The translations under genes were made by a program, and so were the position numbers. Of a DNA stretch of 34,119 bases, positions 27,208-34,119 are shown one piece after another. Under the pieces are notes generated by a model, which did not search any database, was not told where the DNA came from, and saw only the letters and a list, made by a program, of their open reading frames with translations. This DNA comes from an uncultured bacterium (GTDB taxonomy: Bacteria; Patescibacteriota; Minisyncoccia; Phycocordibacterales; UBA9973): contig CAIVNB010000069.1 in assembly GCA_903907175.1 (NCBI GenBank), forward strand, positions 1 to 34,119, given 5' to 3'. Within the stretch, counting starts at the first letter, position 1. Every line of letters starts with the position of its first letter.

Positions 27208-27823
27208 TATCATGAATTTTTTTTCTTAAATTTTTTATATGCACGTCGACGGTATTACTAAATGAAGAATCTGCAAAATCCCATGCATGTGAATAAAGAT
27301 CATCTCGAGTAATTACTTTGTTATGGTTTCTCATTAGATATTCTAACACCATAAATTCTTTCAAGGTAAGAGATATCGGTTTATTTTTATAAGTTACAAC
27401 TCTTCCCGTTGTATTAATACTGATATCTTTATGTGTAAGTATGATTGGTGCAGACTGTTTTGGTCGACGTAAAAGTGCTTTAATGCGAGCAAGAAGTTCT
27501 TTAAAAGCAAACGGCTTTGCCAAATAATCATCTGCCCCTGCATTAAGACCTCGAACTTTATCATCTGTAGTGTCTAATGCTGTAAGCATTAATATTGGAA
27601 TAACTATCTCATTCTCACGCCAACTATTACATACAGATACACCATCTTTGCCAGGAAGCATTCTATCAAGAACAATAAGATCATATTCATCACGATTAAT
27701 AAGTATCCTGCGTTCTGCAACAAGTCCATCCTCTATGATATCAACAGCATACCCTTCTTGCATAAGGCCTTGCTTGAGGTTTTCAGCTAATTTTGTATTA
27801 TCTTCAACAACTAATATTTTCAT
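27155..27823 (-). CDS. OmpR/PhoB-family response regulator
   Basis: MKILVVEDNTKLAENLKQGLMQEGYAVDI, DLIVLDRMLPGKDG, MLTALDTTDDKVRGLNAGADDYLAKPFAFKELLARI, winged-helix C-terminus. Start at 27823. Confidence 0.95.
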   Translation of the reverse strand: MKILVVEDNTKLAENLKQGLMQEGYAVDIIEDGLVAERRILINRDEYDLIVLDRMLPGKDGVSVCNSWRENEIVIPILMLTALDTTDDKVRGLNAGADDYLAKPFAFKELLARIKALLRRPKQSAPIILTHKDISINTTGRVVTYKNKPISLTLKEFMVLEYLMRNHNKVITRDDLYSHAWDFADSSFSNTVDVHIKNLRKKIHDNGKIIQTIRGVGYKMEN

Positions 27824-27877
27824 ACTATTATGATAGCACTTTAAAAGTGAAATCTTCATGAAGTTTATCTAGTTCTG

Positions 27878-28882
27878 TTATTTTAAATATTTAAGTATAT
27901 TTGCTTGGTGTTCTTCGTAAGTAACTGCACAATGAGTTATACGTTCTTTATCATGAAGATAGTATAAACAATCTGTTTTAGTTGGGTTCAATACTGCCTC
28001 TATCGCGGGTATCCCAGGATTTGAAATTGGATGAGGAGGAAGTCCAGCATTTTTATAAGTATTATATGCTGAGGTTGTTTTCTTATCGGCAATGGTTATT
28101 GGCGCCCACCAACCATTACCCTTATTTCCACGAACATATTGAAGCGTCGCATCGACAGAAAGTGGAATTTTTTGATTAAGACGATTTAATAAAATTCCAG
28201 CAATGAGTGGCATGTCGGCATCATTCGCAGCTTCACGTTGCACTATCGAGGCTAGGGTTAATCCTTTTGTCCATTGTATGTTTTGACTTTGGAAACGAGG
28301 CAAATACGTTGCAAATTTTTCGTTAAACCTAGCTACCAATCTATTCGCCACCAGAAGAGATGTTTCTGCAACTGGAATTAAATAAGTATCAGGAAAATAA
28401 ACTCCTTCAATGTAATCAAATTTCATTTTTGTATATTTATTTATCCAATTACTTTTTTGCAACTTCGTCCAGCCTAAATTAGTAGCTAAAAGTTCAGAAA
28501 TCTCCTCTTTGCGTAACCCTGGGGGGATAACCACCCATTTCATATATGGTTTGCCATGCAATATTTTAGAAATACTATTTACAGTCATTCCTACACTAAT
28601 CTTATATGCTCCAGGTACTATGTCCCCTTTTGTTTTTGAAAATATTGAAATAAAATTATTTTTATCGCTAATATACTTCTGATCCAAAAGACTTTGAGTA
28701 ATTTGATCAAAAGTATAATTAAGTGGTACAACAAATTTATCAGGAGCAACGACAGGAGTGTTTGTCACTACTGTATTTTGTGAGACAGTTTGCGCATTAA
28801 CAGTTAAAATACCTATAAAAAATAAGGCTGCAGTTGCAAATAAAATAAAAAAACCTTCATATGTTTTTTGTGTAATTTTCAT
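27878..28882 (-). CDS. mltG: Endolytic murein transglycosylase MltG (YceG family)
   Basis: IPPGLRKEEISELLA, LEGVYFPDTY-like EGVYFPDTYLIP, LTLASIVQREAANDADMPLIAGILLNRLNQKIPLSVDATLQYV, SAYNTYKNAGLPPHPISNPGIPAIEAVLNP. Confidence 0.94.
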   Translation of the reverse strand: MKITQKTYEGFFILFATAALFFIGILTVNAQTVSQNTVVTNTPVVAPDKFVVPLNYTFDQITQSLLDQKYISDKNNFISIFSKTKGDIVPGAYKISVGMTVNSISKILHGKPYMKWVVIPPGLRKEEISELLATNLGWTKLQKSNWINKYTKMKFDYIEGVYFPDTYLIPVAETSLLVANRLVARFNEKFATYLPRFQSQNIQWTKGLTLASIVQREAANDADMPLIAGILLNRLNQKIPLSVDATLQYVRGNKGNGWWAPITIADKKTTSAYNTYKNAGLPPHPISNPGIPAIEAVLNPTKTDCLYYLHDKERITHCAVTYEEHQANILKYLK

Positions 28883-28963
28883 CGAATTTGTATTATAGCA
28901 AAATAAAGCAAAATCTGTATAAAAAATTACACTAGACTAGATTAACCAAAAAATCTTTAAAAA

Positions 28964-30961
28964 CTACTGAGCATTTACTGTTTGGGTGGGAAAAGGTAAA
29001 TTCAAAAACCCATAACTATTATACCAGTCATTCGTGTAAGGACCATTAAAATTATTGTGTACATTGGGAAAAGATTCAGACATGTCAGACCATAAAAAAT
29101 TATAATAACTAACCAAAGAAGAGTCTAGCCCTGTTTTAGATAAACCATAATAAAAACTTGAAAATGATGTTTTTAAATATCTGCCTCCAGACAATAAATC
29201 AGTGTCTGAAGGGATGTTGGTTGTAATAGAAGCAGAAGTAGAAGATGAATTCAAATTATTAACATAAGCTTTTAGTGTATATGTATGAGTTTCTCCCGCA
29301 GGAATCACTTCTTCCTGTTCAAATGTCAAAACAATTGTATTTGTTGTACCTGTCCCTATCCCAAGATCTATCGTTAATGGAGAAAAACTAGACCCCATTA
29401 CACTACCAATGGAAACTGAATTTGAATAATCATTTTTATCTTTAAGGAGAGAAAATTTATTCAACCGAAGATTATAATTACTTGGATCACTGAGTGTCAC
29501 AAGGAAGGTTACTTGCTTAAAAGATATACTTCCGTTTGGATCAGAACTTACATTAAATGTATATAGATTTATGTTTGAACCACTTCTAACACTTGAATTG
29601 GTAGAGGCAATATATGCAACAGTTGGAACACTATTAAATAAATAAAGACCATTTACAGTAACTCCGCTCGATGGCAATCCAAGACTATTAGTAGGGGCAC
29701 TGTAGTTAATATAATCCGTGGCAACTCCATATGTTAATATCCCTGTACTATTTGTAGCTTTAGTATAAATTAAAACTGGAGCAACATTTATATTTGTACT
29801 GCTAGAATCAATTGTCTTATTTAAATCATAATTAATTGTTATATATTTTGATGAATTCATGGGGACAGAAATATTAGTTAGAAAATCAAAAGTCGAATTA
29901 TTACTATTATAGTCATTTTTCAACACCGCAGTTGCCAATACATTTTGATTACCAGAATCTACTAAAGTAACATTTGATATTACAGCAGTATTTTTTAAAT
30001 TTGGGATAGCGAATTTTAATTCAGATACAACATAAGAATCAGCGCTAGCAGTAAGTTGGAATTTGCCAGCAATAATTTTTTTATTAACTACAGAAAATCT
30101 TACAGTAGGAGTTGTGCCATCTTGGTATGCTGACAGAGCACCTGCGCCAATAGTAATACTCTGTCCTGGAAATAAAACATTTAAATTAGAGTAAACATTA
30201 GAAGAAGAAGCCGCAGATGTTCCTGATATTAATAAATTAGAATTAATAATTGACCCTAGTGGTGTTGAAGAATTAATATCCCCATAAATTGATATTTCGA
30301 TGGATTGACCTACTGGCAATTTAAAATTTATTGCCCAAAAATTATCATCATTCGCTATATCAGAGATAGAGGTTTTATTATCTCCATAAACAGCATACAA
30401 ATTTGAAACATATAAATTCATCAAATATTGATTAGAACTAACATTAAAACCAGCTTCTATTTTATTTAAATTTATATCTTCCGTCGTATTATTTTTTAAA
30501 AAAAAATTAGCTAATTTAACCTTCACCCTAGGAACAGAAACTGACTGGTTAGAATAAGATCCCCCTAATGCTAAATCTAATGAACCGCTGAAAGGCACAA
30601 CCACAGCCGGAACGACTGAAGGAGAAGGAATGTTTGCTACTGCATTTGTTGGGCTAATCGTATTTGAAGATTTTAGTTTATTAGCAACAATTAAAGCTGC
30701 TTTAGTACGGCTAGCCTTACCAAAAGAACCATCAGAAGATAGGCCATTGGCTAGCTGAAATGCCTTAACTGCACTTAGTGTAGCTGGGCCATACTTTCCA
30801 TCTACTTTGCCTTTTAAAAAAGCCTGAGTCTGTAAAAAAATTTGAAGTTCTGTAACAGCAGAACCGCGAGATCCATATTTTAAACTTACATCAAAAGAAG
30901 CAAATGATAAATTTGGCAAGAAAATACTAAATACAAAAACAACCAACAAAATCTTCTTCAT
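28964..30961 (-). CDS. Secreted peptidoglycan-binding-domain protein with large Ser/Thr/Asn-rich beta region
   Basis: Signal peptide; PG_binding_1-like SLKYGSRGSAVTELQIFLQTQAFLKGKVDGKYGPATLSAVKAFQLANGL; about 550 aa of beta-rich sequence; C-terminal FLWSDMSESF...NDWYNSYGFLNLP. Confidence 0.8.
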   Translation of the reverse strand: MKKILLVVFVFSIFLPNLSFASFDVSLKYGSRGSAVTELQIFLQTQAFLKGKVDGKYGPATLSAVKAFQLANGLSSDGSFGKASRTKAALIVANKLKSSNTISPTNAVANIPSPSVVPAVVVPFSGSLDLALGGSYSNQSVSVPRVKVKLANFFLKNNTTEDINLNKIEAGFNVSSNQYLMNLYVSNLYAVYGDNKTSISDIANDDNFWAINFKLPVGQSIEISIYGDINSSTPLGSIINSNLLISGTSAASSSNVYSNLNVLFPGQSITIGAGALSAYQDGTTPTVRFSVVNKKIIAGKFQLTASADSYVVSELKFAIPNLKNTAVISNVTLVDSGNQNVLATAVLKNDYNSNNSTFDFLTNISVPMNSSKYITINYDLNKTIDSSSTNINVAPVLIYTKATNSTGILTYGVATDYINYSAPTNSLGLPSSGVTVNGLYLFNSVPTVAYIASTNSSVRSGSNINLYTFNVSSDPNGSISFKQVTFLVTLSDPSNYNLRLNKFSLLKDKNDYSNSVSIGSVMGSSFSPLTIDLGIGTGTTNTIVLTFEQEEVIPAGETHTYTLKAYVNNLNSSSTSASITTNIPSDTDLLSGGRYLKTSFSSFYYGLSKTGLDSSLVSYYNFLWSDMSESFPNVHNNFNGPYTNDWYNSYGFLNLPFPTQTVNAQ

Positions 30962-30978
30962 ACTTATAATAATACCAA

Positions 30979-31001
30979 AAAATCGCCTTACAAGCGATTT
31001 T
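30979..31001 (-). terminator. Hairpin downstream of the 31037..31999 gene, possible terminator
   Basis: AAAATCGC (30979-30986) CTTACAA GCGATTTT (30994-31001). Confidence 0.55.
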
Positions 31002-31036
31002 AATGATGCCTATATTCATTTTTCCCACAAAAGAAA

Positions 31037-31999
31037 TTAAAATTTCCCCGGTTGCTCAGTTATCTTGTCTACCATATTCTTTGTATCCCCAATCCCCATA
31101 AAGTTCGCAGCTCGTGACTCAGCTCCATCTTCTTCTTTTTGCATTTTTACAATTTTTTCTCTTTGCTCAGGCGTCTCAACTCTAATGATATTTCTTAAAT
31201 CTAATTCAATTTTTTCTTCACCTCCTTTAATTATTGCAGTTATTATTGGTCCACGTTCCTTGAGCTCTTTTTTCTTTTTTTCTTCAAATAATTCTCTTTC
31301 TTGAAAAGATCTTTCGCTGCCTTCTTTGTATGGCAAAAGCCCTGATGTCTCACTAAATTCCTTATCTCTCTTTATTTTACCGTTCTCCCATATTTTTTGT
31401 TCTTCCTCAACAGTAGGTGTATGGATATTATAAATTTTATAGAAATTACCATTACTATAAACTTCATCACCTGGTTCTAATGGTTTTTCTTTTAACTTTT
31501 CAGTAGGTTTCCCAATTTCTTTTTTACTGTCATCTTCAGCTTCTTCATCTTCGGGTTTAACATTTTCGGTCGTGTCTGGTTGCTTTGATATTTTTGAACC
31601 ATCCTTTTCTTCTACTTCCTCATAATCGACATCTTCAACATTTGCTTTTTCTGTAGCAATATTTTTCATTTCCTCTTGGCCAGACTGTATTATTTCTGAT
31701 TTCTGTTTTTCAAGGTCACCTAATTTATTCTTAAGAGTAGCAATTTCTTCAGGAGTACAGGAATCCAAATCTAAATTATTAACTCTTTGTTCAAACTTAA
31801 CAATCTCACCCTTAGCTGATTCAGTTGATTGTTCTTTTGTTGTATTTAATTTATTATTAAAATATTCTAACGCTTTAAATTTTCTGTCAAAAAAAGATTG
31901 GTCCTCAACACCAAGTTCCCATGGGCGCTTTGTTGTCTCAGAATTAGTTTCATTTTTATTGATTTCCAAATTTTTTTCATTCTTAATTTGTTCATTCAT
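31037..31999 (-). CDS. Highly charged, coiled-coil-rich hypothetical protein
   Basis: Uninterrupted 320-aa ORF, Glu/Lys-rich, no family recognised. Confidence 0.65.
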   Translation of the reverse strand: MNEQIKNEKNLEINKNETNSETTKRPWELGVEDQSFFDRKFKALEYFNNKLNTTKEQSTESAKGEIVKFEQRVNNLDLDSCTPEEIATLKNKLGDLEKQKSEIIQSGQEEMKNIATEKANVEDVDYEEVEEKDGSKISKQPDTTENVKPEDEEAEDDSKKEIGKPTEKLKEKPLEPGDEVYSNGNFYKIYNIHTPTVEEEQKIWENGKIKRDKEFSETSGLLPYKEGSERSFQERELFEEKKKKELKERGPIITAIIKGGEEKIELDLRNIIRVETPEQREKIVKMQKEEDGAESRAANFMGIGDTKNMVDKITEQPGKF

Positions 32000-32014
32000 A
32001 TAATTTGTCTAAAA

Positions 32015-32197
32015 CTAATTTAATAATAATTTTCTAATTTGTTCAATTTTCTCTTGTTCTTTTTGCTTTAAATAATCTGACACAATGTTTTTTTGTTCTT
32101 GTTCAAGTATTTTAATTTTAGACGTTGTATCATTATAAATAGCCTCAATTTTTTGGAGAGTTTCTCCTTCATTTTTATCTAATTGGCTATTATTCAT
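32015..32197 (-). CDS. Small charged hypothetical protein (60 aa)
   Basis: MNNSQLDKNEGETLQKIEAIYNDTTSKIKILEQEQKNIVSDYLKQKEQEKIEQIRKLLLN, preceded by extended -10 TGATATACT 6 nt before ATG. Confidence 0.5.
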   Translation of the reverse strand: MNNSQLDKNEGETLQKIEAIYNDTTSKIKILEQEQKNIVSDYLKQKEQEKIEQIRKLLLN

Positions 32198-32332
32198 AGA
32201 TAGAGTATATCACAAAAAACCTTATAAAACAATTCCAAATACCCCCAATAGCCCTAAAATTAAGGCTTAAATATCAATGCGCGACCTAGTGGACGAAGTG
32301 AGAACTGCGATACGCAACCATAATGGTTATAT

Positions 32333-33364
32333 TTATATACCAGTTTTAGGCAAAAAGCTAGAAGCACTTGAAACCGCATAGCTTTCAATCTTACTTTTCA
32401 GCTTCTTGGCGTTGCCGTGGCTTACTAGCCCAAGATAGGATTGTATTGTTTCTGGCTTACCTTTTCGCCTCTCTATACCCCTAAACATCCTCTGTTTTGT
32501 AATAGTCCTAACCACTCTATGATCGGGAAATAAAACCCAGCCCAGAAAGTCCACGCCCGAGGCAACTGTGCTTATAGATACTTTTTTCGGATGCAGGTGG
32601 AGATTGAGTTCATTTTCAAGAAAATCTTTTATCTTGGGCAACATATCTACAAGCGACTGCTTATCATCCGATAAAATCACAAAATCATCGGCATAGCGAA
32701 TATAGTATTTTGCCTTAATTTTATGCTTCATAAACTGGTCAAACTTATTCATATAAATGTTTATAAATAATTGTGAGGTAAGATTACCAAGCGGAAGACC
32801 TTTACCCTTTTCGGTAGAATAAAAACTGCTGATAATCTCGTAGAGCAAAGAAACAATGTCAGTGTCTGGTATATAACTCTTTATCATTTCAAGCATCACC
32901 CCTTGGTCAATTGAAGCGAAAAACTTTCTTATATCTCCTTTCAAAACCCAAGCCGTTCTCGTATGATTTTTTGATACTTTGTAGGCAAACTTTCTAAACC
33001 TATCTATTGCTTTGTGTGTTCCCTTATTTACTCTGCAAGAATAGGAGTCGGCAATAAATGTCCTATCAAAAAATGGATACAGCACTCGGTAAATAGCGTG
33101 ATGTAATAATCGGTCCCGAACTTTTGCTTTATGTATATCTCTGGGTTTGGGGTCTGAAATCTTAAATGCTTCATATTCAGAATGTTTGTATGTTTTATTC
33201 ACTAGGTCCTGGTGAAGTGAAATTATATTAGCCATCAGATTTCTCTCAAACTCCTGCACATCTTTGCGAGATTTTTTGCCAACCTTAAACTCTTCCCACG
33301 CAGAGAGCAAGTTGTCTAACCAAATGATATAGTCATAATTATGAACAAGTTGAATGCGGGACAT
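32333..33364 (-). CDS. Diversity-generating retroelement (DGR)-type reverse transcriptase
   Basis: ISDPKPRDIHKAKVRDRLLHHAIYRVLYPFFDRTFIADSYSCRVNKGTHKAIDRF, WVLKGDIRKFFASIDQ, KGLPLGNLTSQLFINIYMNKFDQF (DGR-type GNxxSQ motif), YYIRYADDFVILSDD (YADD), LHLHPKKVSISTVASGVDFLGWVLFPDHRVVR. Confidence 0.93.
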   Translation of the reverse strand: MSRIQLVHNYDYIIWLDNLLSAWEEFKVGKKSRKDVQEFERNLMANIISLHQDLVNKTYKHSEYEAFKISDPKPRDIHKAKVRDRLLHHAIYRVLYPFFDRTFIADSYSCRVNKGTHKAIDRFRKFAYKVSKNHTRTAWVLKGDIRKFFASIDQGVMLEMIKSYIPDTDIVSLLYEIISSFYSTEKGKGLPLGNLTSQLFINIYMNKFDQFMKHKIKAKYYIRYADDFVILSDDKQSLVDMLPKIKDFLENELNLHLHPKKVSISTVASGVDFLGWVLFPDHRVVRTITKQRMFRGIERRKGKPETIQSYLGLVSHGNAKKLKSKIESYAVSSASSFLPKTGI

Positions 33365-33760
33365 ATTATTTATTCTACCCCCCCCCCCCCGCTTTTGCCA
33401 CTACTGGCAAAAGCGAAAAGCTGTTATTTACAGTGGATTACTTTTTACGAAACTTTGCCAAAAATCCACAAATATACTCTAGGGCAAAAGATTGATACTT
33501 TGTTTGTTGAGGTAATAGAGGCAATCTCTATCGCCACCTTTTTATCTCGTGAAGAAAAACAACCGTGGGTCCGACTGGCAATCAGAAAGACAGATACTCT
33601 CAAGATACTTTTGATGGTTTTATGGGAAGCAAAATCTATTGATAATAAAAAGTATCTTGCTTTATCTGTAAAAGTAGAAGAAATAGGAAAGATGCTCGGG
33701 GGTTGGAGTGGACAGCTCGCAAAACAAAACTCTCCCGCAATAAAGACGAGAGAGAAATGA
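33341..33760 (+). CDS. avd: Avd-like four-helix-bundle protein (DGR accessory variability determinant family); start uncertain (ATG 33341 or TTG 33395)
   Basis: LLAKAKSCYLQWITFYETLPKIHKYTLGQKIDTLFVEVIEAISIATFLSREEKQPWVRLAIRKTDTLKILLMVLWEAKSIDNKKYLALSVKVEEIGKMLGGWSGQL: KYTLGxKID...IGxMLGGW pattern of bacterial Avd/four-helix proteins, beside a DGR RT. Confidence 0.82.
   Translation: MNKLNAGHIIYSTPPPPLLPLLAKAKSCYLQWITFYETLPKIHKYTLGQKIDTLFVEVIEAISIATFLSREEKQPWVRLAIRKTDTLKILLMVLWEAKSIDNKKYLALSVKVEEIGKMLGGWSGQLAKQNSPAIKTREK
33378..33390 (+). repeat. C13 homopolymer (G13 on the - strand) at the avd/RT 5' junction
   Basis: tattctaCCCCCCCCCCCCCgctttt. Confidence 0.9.
33390..33415. repeat. Perfect 11-bp hairpin adjoining the C13 tract
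   Basis: CGCTTTTGCCA (33390-33400) CTAC TGGCAAAAGCG (33405-33415). Confidence 0.85.
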
Positions 33761-33905
33761 AAAGAGTTGCCAAAGCGGAGTGCGGGATTGTTGGAGTTCC
33801 AGTTGTTGTCCAGCCAGTTCCAGTTCACCACAACCTTGCCACCGTTCTCATAGAGATACGGGACATTCAGGTTGCCGTTGCGGTTCTGCACGAAATGTAT
33901 GGGAT
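33761..33905 (-). repeat. DGR template repeat (TR), approximate limits
   Basis: On the - strand: CAGAACCGCAACGGCAACCTGAATGTCCCGTATCTCTATGAGAACGGTGGCAAGGTTGTGGTGAACTGGAACTGGCTGGACAACAACTGGAACTCCAACAATCCCGCACTCCGCTTTGGCAAC. One frame reads QNRNGNLNVPYLYENGGKVVVNWNWLDNNWNSNNPALRFGN with 11 AAC and 2 AAT codons, as expected for an unmutated TR. Confidence 0.75.
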
Positions 33906-34119
33906 TTCTTCTAGTTCCACTGCCCTTTGAATACTCTCGGAGCTGTATCGTATTCGGCATAGTAATGCCCTAAAACCCCATACCAAGTATATTCATTTTT
34001 TATGAAGTGCTACATACACCACTCTATTTGAAACCATAGTCGCAAATACTCTCAATGTATGGATACTGGTCTCGGTGGCAGAAAACCTTAATCTTCTACA
34101 TATTCACCTATCACCGATT

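Noticed and set aside
28964-29110. C-terminus of the PG-binding protein as a DGR variable repeat
   Set aside because: It is Asn/Trp/Tyr-rich like a VR, but the nucleotide sequence shows no similarity to the TR at 33761-33905.
33703-33930. 75-aa + strand ORF overlapping the TR
   Set aside because: Out-of-frame overlap with avd and antisense to the TR; no recognisable protein.
33445-33960. 171-aa - strand ORF spanning the TR and antisense to avd as a real protein or as the DGR target/VR
   Set aside because: Its 3' two thirds are the antisense of the Avd coding region. The AAC codons are all unmutated, as expected for a template rather than a diversified VR, and there is no upstream target domain in the same frame.
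1-34119. CRISPR arrays, transposase genes, rRNA operons
   Set aside because: No regularly spaced direct repeats, no transposase-like ORF and no rRNA-like sequence were seen by eye.

Overview
AT-rich 34 kb window with a Patescibacteria/CPR (Parcubacteria-like) character; this lineage call is an inference from gene content, short genes and leaderless promoters. Most of it is housekeeping: a 3'-truncated class II ribonucleotide reductase at the left edge, DUF192, an arginine-decarboxylase-like PLP enzyme, tgt, mreC, mreB, proS, rpsB, tsf, tRNA-Thr, a contiguous rpoB-rpoC-dnaG-rpoD block, a response regulator/histidine kinase pair and mltG. Accessory parts are an acyltransferase / thioredoxin-like / GT2 cluster beside tRNA-Thr, a Cys-rich-flanked DUF378 protein, a DsbA-like protein and a large secreted peptidoglycan-binding-domain protein. 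The right end carries most of a diversity-generating retroelement (DGR): a DGR-type reverse transcriptase (-), an Avd-like four-helix protein (+) and an AAC-rich template repeat (-). The target gene/VR was not seen in the window. The most striking observation is a C13/G13 homopolymer at the junction of the divergent avd and RT 5' ends. By my reading it lies inside the avd reading frame and also forms 13 nt of a 17-nt spacer in a candidate RT promoter, so slippage could switch both genes together. Other unusual structures are a GC-rich palindrome inserted in frame in tgt (analogous to Rickettsia palindromic elements), a recurrent '-10 box + 6/7 nt + ATG' leaderless signature at many genes, tandem CCGAC/GTCGG hairpins, and a perfect 15-bp palindromic divergent promoter. 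All calls are by eye; no search or folding was run.
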